Below, piece after piece: positions 11,627-23,560 of a DNA stretch of 64,000 bases. The DNA is taken from assembly GCF_021462225.1 (NCBI RefSeq), contig NC_061811.1, forward strand, positions 8,891,663 through 8,955,662, in the 5' to 3' direction. The notes under the pieces are model-generated. The model was not told the origin of the DNA, did no database searches, and worked only from the letters and a program-made list of their open reading frames with translations. A program made the position numbers and the translations under genes. This stretch comes from Girardinichthys multiradiatus. Lineage: Eukaryota; Chordata; Actinopteri; Cyprinodontiformes; Goodeidae. Every line of letters begins with the position of its first letter. Within the stretch, counting starts at the first letter, position 1.

Positions 11627-13561
11627 ATGGACCGTCAGGGGCTTCTGTCTGCCTTCACCGCCGCTTGTTTCATCGGTGAGTTTCATCAAACCAGAGACAG
11701 AATCATTTAAGGGATTAACCCAGAGCCAGTTTAAAATCGGTCCCTGTGGAACTGGATCTCTTTTGATAAGTTTCATAAATCATAAGACCCTTTCGTTGTG
11801 AATATTTCTGCAAATATTAATTTTACAACTCGTTGAAAACCTTCCTGAACACAAATAAAACGAGTTTAACTGAGTATTTATAAGTTTTCCGAACAAGAGC
11901 TGTAATGAACTAACTGCTTGATTTTATAATTAGAACTTTTTTGGCTATATTATTCACAGTAAAAGTAATTTATATCATTAGACGTGCTTAATCTTTTTAT
12001 TCATTTTAATAACTGCTTCAATATTTTTGGAGGAGAAAGGTTTCTAACCTAAATGAGGATAGACATCACATGACTCCTGCTGCTGAATAATTGAATTTTA
12101 TGAGAATGATGGCTCCTATTCAAGAAAGCATTTAAGCACATGCTTTCTGTGATTAGCTCCACAATATGGGCTCTGTTTGTGTTTCTACCTGCTTCCTCCA
12201 CTCCAACAGCAGGATGGATTTCATACTGAAGTGCTTCATCAGAAAAATGTTCTTGCACAAACCCTTATCCTGGAGGTACAGTTAGAAGTGGCAATTTAGC
12301 ATGGAGCTGAAGTCACCTGAAGTGCATTTATTAAGTTAATGAAGCTTCTTCCCAGGGGAACCACGCGGATTATTGGTTCTGTTTATGCTCTACCTTTGAA
12401 GATTAGGCAGCTCGATCCAGAGTCCAGATTTAAATGATGTGTTGCAACAGGCCAGAGGCTGGTCCACATCATTCCTATGGTTTTTGTGCCCTGGGTATGT
12501 ATGTTGTGGCATTGTCAGACAGCTGTCTGCGGGAAGATGACCGGGTTCTTCTCCCTCAGGCTTGGTGCAGAGCCAGACCACGCTCAGCCCTGCTGTGATG
12601 AGCACCACCATGCAGCAGAATGGCACCGTTGTGACTCCAACTCCCGTGATTTTCAGCAGCACCACCCCAGGCTGCTTCAGTTTTAATGTTTCTACTTGTG
12701 AGGCCTGTGCACCGGGGTCACAGTACGACAACAGTGAGTCAGTGGGTTCTGAATTTGCATCACCTGTTTGCTTTTTTTAGACCTTCTAGATTTATATGTT
12801 TGCTTTCTCTGCTCTCTATCAAATTTCTCTATAAAGTAATCAAATCAGTTTTCTCTCCCTCTTCAGACACGCTGCTGTGCACATGTTGCCCTGATCCTGG
12901 GCTGTGTATGTTTCCTGGAGCCTGTCTTCCATGCAAGATGGGTTTTTACCAGCCGCTTGCAGGACAGCAAGAGTGTCTGCCCTGCAGTCGAGGCTCGTAC
13001 GCAAAGTAAAACTGCACATCTCCGAAACTACTCCTAAAGTTTTCCTTTTTTTCCATTGGTATGGGTTCCTGAACTGCCTGTTTTTCTCCTACTTCCCAGT
13101 TTCACTGGGAGCCCATTGTGCCACCCCTGCCCTGCTGGATCCTTCAACAACAACACCAGTGCAGAAAGTTGCACAAGCTGTTCTCCAGGTGTGTTTATTT
13201 AGCTACAAGTCATTCCTATGTTGTAAATCAGTAACAGCAAATCAAGATTCACTTCGAAGCACAGTTTAAATATATGCAATACATGTTTTCAATCCTGTAA
13301 TCTAAAACTTGATAGAAACCGTGACTCATGTTATTCTCCACCTTCTTTTGCAGGTTTCTTTGCATCAAAGCTCGGTTCTACATCCTGCACACCATGTGTG
13401 CAGGGAAGCTTCTGCAAGTAACTTGCTCTTATTTAATATTTGTCTTTGTGTTGTTTGTTGTTCTATAACCAGGATACAGAAAATCGAAATTCTGTCTGTT
13501 TTTGTAAAAAAAAAAAAAAAAAAATTCCACACTGAACATCACATGCTTCCATCCCATGGTT

Positions 13562-13658
<97 letters not shown>

Positions 13659-13918
13659 CCATTGATTTTCAGTCATTTTCAACCCTTTCTATGCCCTAAC
13701 CCTGACAATAACCCTAAACCTAACCATTACCAGTGCATACCTAACCCTAACCTTAACCTAAAGTCAATTCACACCTTAGTCCTAAACCTAACCGTTAGCA
13801 AAATAGGTCGTGAGGACCAGCAAAATGTCCTCACTTTGGTACAAACGGTCCTCAATTTGATGGTGAAATCGGGAAAATGGTTCTCACTGTGATGCCAAGA
13901 CAGGAACACACACACACA

Positions 13919-13976
<58 letters not shown>

Positions 13977-16900
13977 CAGACTGAACAGCTAGGACTCTGA
14001 GTATTCATTGGCAGGCATAAAAATCAAAGCGCCGTGTATGATCATGTCTCAGTGGCTTATAGGGCAGCCTGTGAAAGAAGTTTCCTGTCTGAGATCCTGC
14101 AGAGATCGTTTCTTTCAGCTTCCCTGAGCATTGCTGAGGAACTATATATGGTCTGCTTGATTGTATTTATGCACAGTGGTGCCCTCAGTTGGTTTCTGCA
14201 GAACTCTGACAGAAAACATGAACAGATTTTTACCAAGAGTTCTACATGAATTAAATAAAGTAGGATCAAGTAAACTAGAACAAATCACTATAACTAATTA
14301 GGTAGTGTACAGCTCAGCTTCCTCACACGGATTAATCAATTAATTGATAATAACCACATGAAAGTAAGGAGAACTTTGACTTTTACATTTTCCTTCTTTA
14401 ATCTATTTGGAAGAAAAATCTTCCTTAAGAGTCATCTTTAAGAAAATTAAAGATCATTACAGTGTTAGTCACAGGATTGTGTCTTCTAATGATTTATCTG
14501 AACTGTTTTGTTTTCAGGTTTTAATGATTATACAGCATTAAACTGCTATTAAAAAAACAACAAAAATTGTGGTCAGAAGTTTGAATTTATTGTGAAGTTT
14601 CCCTGATGTTTCTTAGAAAGTTGCATCTGGACCACCCACCCACTTTTTGCATTAACAGGCTTCTGGCCTCATTATGGCTGGCTGTTAGATCAGTCTTTCT
14701 GGGTAATATACTAGAGTTTATTTAAACTGGTCGATTTCCTTGAACAGATTCAGGTTTTAAGCACATTCTATTAATGTGGGATCTGAGTTGAGATCGTTGT
14801 CCTGCTTAAACAAGCAACTGTGTTCAAATTTCAGCCATTTATCTCTTGATATGAGGAGAAATTGAAGAGTTTAAAGACAGTTCTCCGTCATTATAAGTTC
14901 ACTTTGTTCAATGCATGGGTATCACTGGCAATTATACAGCCCCTCAGCATGATGCTGCCGTCACCATATTGGACAGTTGTTACAGCACTTACACTGACTT
15001 CTCTAAACATGCAGTACTTCTCGCTATTGTGGCCAAACAGCTGAATCTTCTCACCATCAAACTTTTCTAAAAGGCCATTAGGCTTGTACATGCAAGCAGC
15101 TGCAGATCAGTCCAACTTAAAGGGGTTGTTTTTGAATTAGGGACTTCTTTCTTCTTCTTTCTTGCTTGGTTCCCAAGATTTTCAACAGTGTTGAAGTCCT
15201 TGTCACCATAGAAGCGTAATGTTTGCCAGTTTTCTAACATCCTAAAGCCAGATACGACGTGATCATTGTGCGGATGGACACCCAAGTTTCATCCTTCTGA
15301 CCTAAACCTTCCCACTCGGATGAAAGGAAATCATCATCTTTAAGTTGAACTGAAATGTGGAGATGAGATAGAAATTGGACTATTTCGCCACAGCGACAAG
15401 AAATATGTCTAGAGGAGACTTTAAAACCTAGGAACGTTGTAGCAGCTATTAAGCATGGTGGTAGTAACATGATCCTGAGGGTCTGCTTTGCTGATGGTGG
15501 TACTGGTGCATTGAACAAAGTGGATGGGACAGTGAAGAATGAAGACTACTTTCAAATTCTTCAACTTCACTTCAAATCAAATGCAAGGTGATTGAAACTT
15601 GGACACATTTGGATGTAGCAACAGGATAGTGATCCCAAACACACATTCTAACTGGTATTGGAGGATAAAGCAGGTTGCCATTAAGATTCTGGAATATCCC
15701 TGACCCAAACTCTGTTGAAAATGTATGAACTATGCTTAAAGGCTGGGAAACCAACTAATTTAAATTAACTCCACCGATTCTTAGTCGTCAAATACGCAGC
15801 CAGAATGCTTTAGGATGGCAAAGGTTTGTTGAAACCTGATAAGAGACATTTTACTGAATATTGTTGATACATTTGAGCTTCTAAATATGAATTGATCATG
15901 TGTGTATTAGAAAAAACACTAAATTCAAACTGCACCCAGTTCTTGTTTTAAAGTCATTACAGTGATATATTGCATAATCATTCCACCTTGGAAAAAGAGA
16001 AGTTCAAATAAATAATTAAAAGACCAAATTTAATATAACATTCATGATGATTATGACCAGAACAAACACTGGATACACCCTCTCAGTCCATGGTGATACT
16101 GCTTCTTCATTCTCACTTTCTAAACCTCAAATGAAAACCTTTCTCATGTAATTTCTGGTTTTAACAGAACAGGTTACTAAACTTGTGATCTTTCTTGCTA
16201 CAGCTCTAAGACTGGTTGGGAATTATGTTAACTTTTGTTTCTCAGTTTGATTGATTCTCAAAGTGAAATTGTAAAATCATTTCTCTATCTTTAACAAACT
16301 ACTTTTTACAATCAAATCTTGAACTTGAATAACGTTTGCATGAAAATAATCCAGCAGCGCTCTGAGACCCATCTTCAGTCTGTCCAGTCTTTCTACAACA
16401 CTTACTGCAGTCATGTAAACCAGAGTCAGGCAGCTTTAACACATCTCCTTTTGTTGGCAGCTCCTCTGGTTGCACGCAATGCCCGATGTGTCCTGGAGGA
16501 GCAGAAGCTCTGCAGACTGCTGCTAAAGACTGCACACCGTGCCGGCCAGGTATTCACACGAGCATTTTCTGCGGCTTGTTTAAAAAAAAAGGAGAGGAAG
16601 TGTTGAGAATCCAGTTTGGATTTTAACAGGCATGCACAAGGCTCCCCATCAGATGACGTGTCAGATCTGCAACAGTGGCTTCTACCAGATCCACTGGGGT
16701 CAGGAGAGCTGTGACCTCTGCCCAGACAACCACTACTGCCCTGTGAGCGTCGCACACTCTCAGAACAAACATGGTTGAACAGGAAGGATAATCTGCATTG
16801 TATGACGGAGCGGGTTGTTCTTCCAGAGCCCTGACGTGAACCCCATCCAGTGTCCGAGCGATGCTTTCTGCCCCAGAGGCAGCACGGCTCCGGGTTACTG

Positions 16901-17480
16901 CATGGAGACGTTCTTCAGGAAAGCAGAGAACACCTGTGAACTGGCGCCTGTTACTATCGCTCTGTTGGTTATCGGAGGAGGTGGTGAGTGGTTATTTTAA
17001 ACAAGTGTTGACAGAGGAAATAAAGTATGATGTTTTCAATAGGCCTGAGAGATCTCTAAGATATTTTAGCACATATTCCATATAGAACCTGTGTTGTGTA
17101 TCTTATTGGTCCTGGTTTTGTTGTGCATACACAGGAAAACACTTAGCAAATAGAAGCACAGTTTCTTCTTTTCTTGTTTGAACTTCATACGTAAATGGAT
17201 CTTATGACTAAATGTGGCCCAGTCAGCTGTTAGAAGTTAAAACGTAATGAAATTAAATCAGAATCATGCTGGAACATCAGTGCAGTCTTTGTGGTGATCA
17301 CTTTGCTGTCTCTGTTCTCCAGTGGCCTTACTCTTAATCATTTTGCTGGTTCTTCGTCGACGCCGGGACTCCGACGGGGAGCTGGCAGTTGGCCGAGCTC
17401 CTCTGCTACGTAAAGAGCGACCTCAGGGCCGGTACTATGGCCTGCCCTGTGACATGGAGCCCGTCTACGCCGGCTGGTGA
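11627..17480 (+). CDS. Cysteine-rich GCC2/GCC3-like single-pass membrane protein (unnamed)
   Basis: Nine coding exons: 11627-11675, 12560-12733, 12867-13005, 13100-13188, 13354-13417, 16461-16549, 16630-16742, 16827-16983, 17323-17480. Joined they give 343 residues. The first 20 or so (MDRQGLLSAF then AACFIGLVQS) form a signal peptide. A Ser/Thr-rich stretch comes next. Repeated modules of the form C-x-x-C-x-x-G-x-(F/Y) follow, resembling the ephrin-receptor-like GCC2/GCC3 and TNFR-like folds. Near residue 285 is one hydrophobic span (ALLVIGGG, VALLLIILLVL), then RRRR and a short cytosolic tail ending EPVYAGW. The predicted form is a type I cell-surface protein. I do not recognise a named orthologue. 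An in-frame ATG at 11489 would add 46 hydrophilic residues ahead of the signal peptide, so 11627 is preferred. Intron 5 is 3 kb and full of repeats. Confidence 0.8.
13563..13657 (+). repeat. (AC)n microsatellite
   Basis: An uninterrupted AC dinucleotide run of about 95 bp in intron 5 of the unnamed membrane-protein gene. The Cys-Val and His-Thr repeats it would encode are not real proteins. Confidence 0.95.
13690..13900 (+). repeat. Telomere-like (CCCTAA) degenerate repeat block
   Basis: Contains several cctaaccc/cctaaacc units, then 'gtgaggaccagcaaaatgtc' with a self-complementary gaggac/gtcctc pair. It lies between two AC microsatellites. The same arrangement in inverse orientation is at 43670-43935, so this is a dispersed composite repeat rather than an internal telomere. 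Confidence 0.6.
13906..13972 (+). repeat. (CA)n microsatellite
   Basis: A CA dinucleotide run of about 67 bp with one interruption (acgcgcac). It flanks the telomere-like block on the right. Confidence 0.95.
14570..15290 (-). mobile_element. Tc1-like transposon relic (minus orientation)
   Basis: Read on the minus strand it contains decayed Tc1-like transposase phrases, such as the DNA equivalent of a 'ggcagcatcatgctg' motif and the 'ttgaacaaagtgaac' region, with many stops and frameshifts. No clear terminal repeats remain. It lies in intron 5 of the unnamed gene and abuts a second relic of opposite orientation. Confidence 0.55.
15291..15960 (+). mobile_element. Tc1-like transposon relic (plus orientation)
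   Basis: Plus-strand phrases 'aagcatggtggtagtaac', 'ggtactggtgcattgaac' and 'gatcccaaacacaca' correspond to the conserved Tc1 transposase core around the second and third catalytic acids. There are stops in all frames. It directly follows the oppositely oriented relic. Confidence 0.6.
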
Positions 17481-17732
17481 AGCACAATCAAACTGAACTC
17501 TAACGTTAAAGTCCTGAACTGGTGCCTGAAAACCCACCAACCTGTTACTGACCCAAAATAAGAGCTGCAGATATGAGTCATTCTAGGATTTCTGACGGTG
17601 TAGTCTTTTACAAACAGTCTCTTAAAGTACTTTATTGTTGGATAATTGAAGTTTTACTTTGAAATGGGATGGAAACCATGTTTCTTATTATGAAAAGCAC
17701 TTTTTATCCAGTTTGATTTCAGGTTGGAGAAA

Positions 17733-17738
17733 AATAAA
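17733..17738 (+). other. Poly(A) signal of the membrane-protein gene
   Basis: AATAAA about 250 nt after the stop codon at 17480, followed by a T-rich stretch. Confidence 0.6.
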
Positions 17739-17744
17739 GAATTT

Positions 17745-19500
17745 TTCACTTCAGCTACATTATTTCTCCATTGTGGTGTTTGGGTGCATTCCTTGTGTGC
17801 TGTAAAAAAATGTTGTTTCATTAAATTTGCCTTTTTTTTTATTTGGAAAACCCACTGCTTATTGCTGATTATTTGCCTATTTTAATGTGTTATGTTTAAT
17901 GTTTCATTTGTATGTTTTAAAGGTAAAGTAAATAAAGAATTTATTGGATTTTTTTCTGTTCTGTTATGATATAAATATTTCATGCTGGTCCTATGATCAG
18001 AGAAGGCACATTTTCCTAGCAGTCCCCCAGTCTTAAATGGATTCAGGATATCAATGAGGTTATTAAACGTCAATTTAAATGACCTTAACAAAAATGGTAT
18101 TTTAAATTTGAAATTTTGGGTTAAATCAAACAATGTACTGTCGAATGTGAAAAAATGAAATCAGTAGATGTATTATTAGATATTTGCAGGTGTAAAAAGT
18201 TTCAGAATCGGTTTGTGCGCACAAAAAGGAATTCAGTTTCACACGCTTATGGCGTACAGTGACATGTATGTTGTTGCACACATAATGAACTGACCCCAGA
18301 TCTATATCTAAAATGTGAAAACATTAGAAACACACTGCAGGTTCAAGATGAAAACTGTTATCTAAAGAATGTGGGCCACCACTGCTTCAACTCAAAGACT
18401 TCTGCCACAACATGTATGTCTGATCCCACAGCACTGAACACTTCCCCACTCTGTGGGAGCTTATGTAAATGATCAACTGAAGACTATCTGCACAGGAACA
18501 TTTATTTCTGTAGGAGATCTTCAACAAATCAAAGTAATAAAAATAGGTTTCAAAGTTTTACACAAGTAAAACTGGATTTCCTGTGAAATTTCCAGTCCAT
18601 AAAATAAGATTCAGTAATTTCAGAGTGGCCTGCAGTCATCACTTGCAATGTCCTATTTTTTTATTTGAAGAAAAGATTAATTTAATAAAATAATGAATCC
18701 AACTCATGGAATCATATTTTATCAAAAATAACTACTGTTACTGCAGTCTTTCCAAGGCCTCTCTTATCTTCTATGATGTGCTTACTTTACAGTGCTGTGG
18801 AAATGTTTTAAGCCAAGGTTTCCTTTTTTCCACCTAACAAGCCAGATATTTCTCTAATCTTCGTGGTCTTATCAGCACTTGTCCACTTGTCAAATGGATT
18901 TCAGTTATTTTGGACTTGCTTTAAGTTTGCAGTTTGTTTCCCTCTTCTTTAGCTTCTGTTCTTGAGTGAGAAGAAAAAAAGAAAACACATGTAGTATGAA
19001 TATATATACCGGTATTTATATACATGTGCAGATAAACAGCACATGTTCAGCTTATCATTTAAATTATGACAGTTTCAGCTCTTTAGAAATTAGCTTGCTG
19101 TTGCTGTAGTGCTGTTTCGTGTTTGATATTTTTCTTAGATTAGAACAGAAACATCTTTTTCTGTGTTTCATCCAACTGGATCCAACTCGAAGATCTGATT
19201 TAAAGTTAGCTCACCCCTGGAGTTTAGTAGCTTTTTATGCCTGAATGATAAAAAGGTCAGGGTTAATTAAAATATGAATAAATGGGTATTGAACATTTCT
19301 GCATAAAATATGTGCATGATTAAAGAAAAACATTCACTGAGACGGTCAGGACTGCTGAAAGAGACCTATCAAGCTGAGATTCTGCAAATAACTGCAAGTG
19401 TTCTGAAGTGAACGCTAGGGGGCAGTGATGAATGTGCAGAATACGGCGGCGAGGTTAACGCTACCAGCGAATGAATGAAGTTTGTCCAAGCAGGCCACCG
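17745..19500. other. Spacer between the membrane-protein gene and mrpl35
   Basis: About 1.8 kb of AT-rich DNA. I see no coding exon, RNA gene or clear transposon in it. The last 70 bp before mrpl35 are CpG-richer and are probably its promoter. Confidence 0.5.
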
Positions 19501-19523
19501 TTGCTAGGCATTGAGAAGAAAAC

Positions 19524-22465
19524 ATGGCGGCGGTCGTCAGAAGGTTGTCAGGTGTGTTTCTGATTTTTATTTTGTTGTGTGTCGTTAATTCATCTTTTTT
19601 ATGCTGTTAATGTCATTGTAGGAAACAGTTTGTGATCTGACCAGGTTAGTGTGATGGCTCAGCTTGTTTCTGATGTGGGGGAAACTGGTTTTCTCTTGCT
19701 CTGTGTTCTCTCTATTTTTGTATCAGGGCTCCTGAGGCCTCTGTCCCGCTCCGTCGGAACCAGTCCTCCTCAGATCTGTAAGCTGTCTGCGTTCATCCAG
19801 TCTCAGCCTCTGCCTCTGTTCGCAACAGCTGCAGCCGCCGTCTGCGCTCCTCTCCGGCCTGCTGCGGCTCAGACTCTCCGCTATCCCCTCCTGCAGCGGT
19901 AACCTCCATTTATTATCACGATTAACACGTTTTCCTTTTCAACTGTGTTCAGGATTGTAGTTCACGACAGTTATTTTCATTCAGAAAAATGTCAAACAGC
20001 GAGCACATGGTACCAGAGAGAGCAGCCGAAGGTTACCGAAGAGTGATGGTGTTACTTCTGGACGGCGGAGCTGGGTCATGAATGTGTAACACCCATCCGT
20101 TAGCAAAGTCATCAGCTTTTAGCTCATAAAGTAAAGACTTATATGGAGATTTATTCAGGGAAGAAGAGGAAGTCAGAAGAGAGCAGTAGGTTGTAAATCT
20201 GACAAACCAGCACCCTACAGAGGCTTTTAAGCAGTCTGCATGTAATTCCCCACAATGCCGAACGGCCGCTTTTCAACACTATAAATTTAATGTTAAAGTT
20301 CTGGTTCTGACCAATTTTTTAACACTGTGTATGGGTGTGAGCCCTCCCATTCTCTCAACAACTGAGTCCCCAGATCAGTTTATATCAGTGTGCTGTTGAC
20401 CTGTTATGTTACCAAGCGGCAGTGAATGGAAGCAGCTGAAAGTCTCCCAATCAAGCGAGAACAACCGGTCACGTCTGTCTGTCTACATTTGCTTTGCTCA
20501 CAATAACATGTGGCCCTAAAACTCACTTGAAGCTACACTTGTTGGATGGATGGGGTGTTAAATTACAGAAATACAATTTGTGGATTATGTGGCTCAGACA
20601 GAGGAAAAAATCCTGGGTAAACATGAAGAGAGAAACATCAGAGCGAACTGTTTTTGTTTATTTAATAATGCAATCTGCAGACATCGACAAACAATACTCT
20701 AAAAATCACAGTAAAAACATTCATTCTCACCTGAAAAACATTATGCTTCTGCATTCGCATGTATGGTCTGGCTGTTTACTCCCTTCTCGATCTATTTATT
20801 GTAGCTGTGAGAAACACTGTGTTTTGTCCTAATTCAGTTGTTTCTGCTCTTAAATTCAATATTCCAGTTGTTTTGTAACCCAGGAGCAAATAGCGTTTTA
20901 AGACGAGATTGTGTGTTGGTGGGTGTGGAGAAATCTGTCCTGTTTACATGTTTGCTTTCACAGATCTAACCCACATTTATGGCAAAGAATGAGCTTTGCA
21001 GAAACTAAGAGAGCTCACTCTGACATTTTCTGTATCAACAGTAGGCAACCACACTACTATTGGACATAATCCTGTCGCAAAGATCTGTTTTCTGCTTACA
21101 ACAATAGGCAAAAAGCTGTTTGTGTCAAAGAAATGTGCTTTTTAATTAACCTGCTTTCAAAAACTGGCCTTAATGGCCACACTTGATTAGTGTCTGAGAT
21201 ACTAAAGCTTAGAGTAAGTGGTGTGGACATTGTTTAGCAGCAAGAAAAGATAAAGGTTAATATTAATTGATATCATCATCACAATTTTCAGCTAAAGTAT
21301 TATCCCAGCTTTAAAAAAATGGCAGTTTAAACCTATCGCCGTTAAAAAGATTTAGTGAACAGCAATATTTACGTTTCTAGTTTTAATCACCCATTTATTC
21401 ATGTTTTTGTCTTCCTCTTAACTGAGATCTGGTCTTGTGGTAACAGGTAAAGCCCCATGAAGGAAGGTCACTTCATCTTGAGTCCAGCATCTTGTTCTTT
21501 CAACCATCATCCATATCTTAGGATCATAGGTGGGGGTTTTAACTTAGAAGGACTAGAAAATCCAGAGCAACCGCGTCATTACTGCCCAAAAGGTTCTGAT
21601 CTGCATTAAAATAAGGAGTGCAATGATTGCAGTTTTCTGGCCGATCACCGATCTTTAAAAAACCTGACCTGCCGATTACGATTTTGGGTGATCCAGATTT
21701 ATTTTTATTACTGACGCTATCAGATGTTATAAGGTCACAATACGCCTTCAATTTTCCAATCTAATGTTGGCAACGTGAACTGGTAGGTGGTTCAGTCAGT
21801 CAGCCCTTCTAAAGCCATAGCAAAATGAGACAGTGGCTGACTTTCAGACCTTTGCAGAGAGAGATAAGATCAATTTCACATGTGTCGACCAATCACTCGA
21901 AATTAAGGAAATCGGGGCCTATAGATTGGTGTACCTCTAATTAAAATCCATTGTGAAGACAAGTTTTTCGAGAAGGAGATCTGTGGCTGGGTTGGATCAC
22001 TGTGATTTTGAGAATGTTTTTTTTAATTTTTTTATATATCTATATTTTAATTTTAGGGTTTCCGCACTGGTCCCCAGCCTGACATGGCAGCCCTGCAGAA
22101 ACCTGACATATGTCAGCCTGAAGAAGGGAAAGAGAAAAACAGTAAAAGCGGTGACTGCACGGTTTATGCGACTGCACTGTGGCCTTTGGATCAGACGGAA
22201 GGTGTGCCTTTTTTATTACCTGTCAGAATCTCTAGTTTCTGTATAATGTACATCTAATGAAGAGTCTTTGCCCTCTGAACAGGCCGGCTACAAGAAAAAG
22301 CTTTGGAAGAAGCTGCCCGCAAGGCGAAAGCGTTTGAGGGAAATCGTTTTCTGTAACAAGACCCAGAGCAAACTCCTGGATAAAATGACCACTTCTTTCT
22401 GGAAAAGGAGGAACTGGTTCCTTGATGATCGGTATCTGAAGTACCATGACCGGGTTAACCTCTGA
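19524..22465 (+). CDS. mrpl35: mrpl35, mitochondrial ribosomal protein bL35m
   Basis: Four exons (19524-19551, 19727-19898, 22057-22201, 22283-22465) join in frame to 175 residues. The first about 90 are Ser/Ala/Arg-rich, as expected for a mitochondrial targeting sequence, and include SGLLRPLS near the start. The C-terminal domain carries the conserved bL35 core [29 protein letters not shown] and [20 protein letters not shown], essentially as in human MRPL35 (188 residues). The protein is a structural part of the large mitoribosomal subunit. The ATG at 19524 is in a strong context (aacATGG). In mammals MRPL35 lies beside REEP1, as here. The stop codon overlaps an AATAAA; a better-placed AATAAA is at 22527. 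Confidence 0.95.
19899..22056. other. mrpl35 intron 2
   Basis: A 2.2-kb intron. Apart from the hAT-like block at 21600-21945 I see no recognisable gene or repeat in it. Confidence 0.5.
21600..21945 (+). repeat. hAT-like non-autonomous element
   Basis: Contains 'gcagttttctggccgatcac' and 'cgattacgattttgg', phrases of a very common non-coding teleost hAT-type repeat, and ends near 'attggtgtacctctaatt'. No transposase frame. Edges are approximate. Confidence 0.45.
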
Positions 22466-22526
22466 ATAAAATAATGTTCTGATCCTGAACTTAATGTAAT
22501 AATTTCAAACATCCATATTGTCATAA

Positions 22527-22532
22527 AATAAA
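22527..22532 (+). other. mrpl35 poly(A) signal
   Basis: AATAAA 62 nt after the mrpl35 stop codon, followed by a GT-rich stretch. Confidence 0.65.
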
Positions 22533-22779
22533 GTGTATGTCAAAACATCTCGTATCTGTTTTCCGAAGACAATTGGACCAAAACCATCAAACTTGAAGTC
22601 TACATCTATATTTTTTTACTATCATTAATTTGATCGAAGTTGTTTGGGGTCAAAAATCAACAGTTATGAAATATGATGTCATCACACCTCAGATTTTAGT
22701 TTTGAGCTGTTATCAATTAGAAAGATATTTTACATTCTGGCCCGCCAGAAAAAATGTAAGGATTAAATCTGATTTACAG

Positions 22780-23560
22780 TCGTCTGAATAATTTACGACA
22801 CCCCTGCAAAGGCCCGTGTTTTCAAACATTTCTGGACATTTAGATATTTAATATCAGTTTTACACATATTAAAAAAATCCAAGAAATATGAATAATAAAA
22901 ACTAAAGAACTTTGAACAGAACTGCAAGTGCAGGGGAAGAATAAATTAGCAAAACCCCACATTGATTGTCACTTTAATCTGTTCATTAGGTGCAGTGCTG
23001 AAGGAAGTTTGCTCTTTTTTGAACCTCAAATGTTTAATTTGGTGCTTCTGACTGCTGAATTGAGAATGAGCACCATGATGAAAACCAAAGAGCTGCCAAG
23101 CGTTCTGAAAGAAGACTTGCAATTATGAGTTTGGTAGGACAGTAAAAGAGGTCTTAAGGAATTTAGAAATCAGCCTGGAAAATAGTCCACAAGTGGAGGA
23201 GATTCGAAGCAACTGCCAACATGCCCAGGTCTGGCTGTTCAAGCAGATTAATCCTAAAAGCAGACACCAAGAGGCTAAAAGAAGCCTACGCAGGACCAAC
23301 TGCAGGATCTTAATACTGCTGATATGAAAGTGCATGTCTGTACAATCAGAAAGAGAACGCTCAAGTTGAACTTTCATGGTAGGGGTGCAAGGAGCAACCT
23401 CTGATCTGTAAGAAAAACATGAAGGCCAGACTAAAGTTTGCCTGAGAGCACAAAGGCAAAGACTAGGATGTCTGGAATTATGTTCTTTGCACGGATTACT
23501 TTCACCTCAGCTAGAAAACACACATGTTTAATATGGAGAACATGGTACCTTTTCTGTTTA
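22780..23560 (+). mobile_element. Tc1-like transposon relic
   Basis: Plus strand carries decayed transposase sequence: phrases equivalent to LPSVLKED, the paired helix-turn-helix region ('aggtctggctgttc') and 'tgcctgagagcacaaagg' before the first catalytic region. It has many stops and no intact ends. It lies 3' of mrpl35. Confidence 0.5.

Noticed and set aside
13690..13800. Interstitial telomere marking a chromosome fusion
   Set aside because: Units are degenerate, and a second copy with the same composite structure lies at 43670, so a dispersed repeat explains it.
13429..13892. Long His-Thr or Cys-Val repeat frames
   Set aside because: They are translations of the AC/TG microsatellite.
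19499..19514. X-box upstream of mrpl35 (GTTGCTAGGCATT)
   Set aside because: Second half-site is broken (GGCATT instead of GGCAAC), and mrpl35 is not a ciliary gene.
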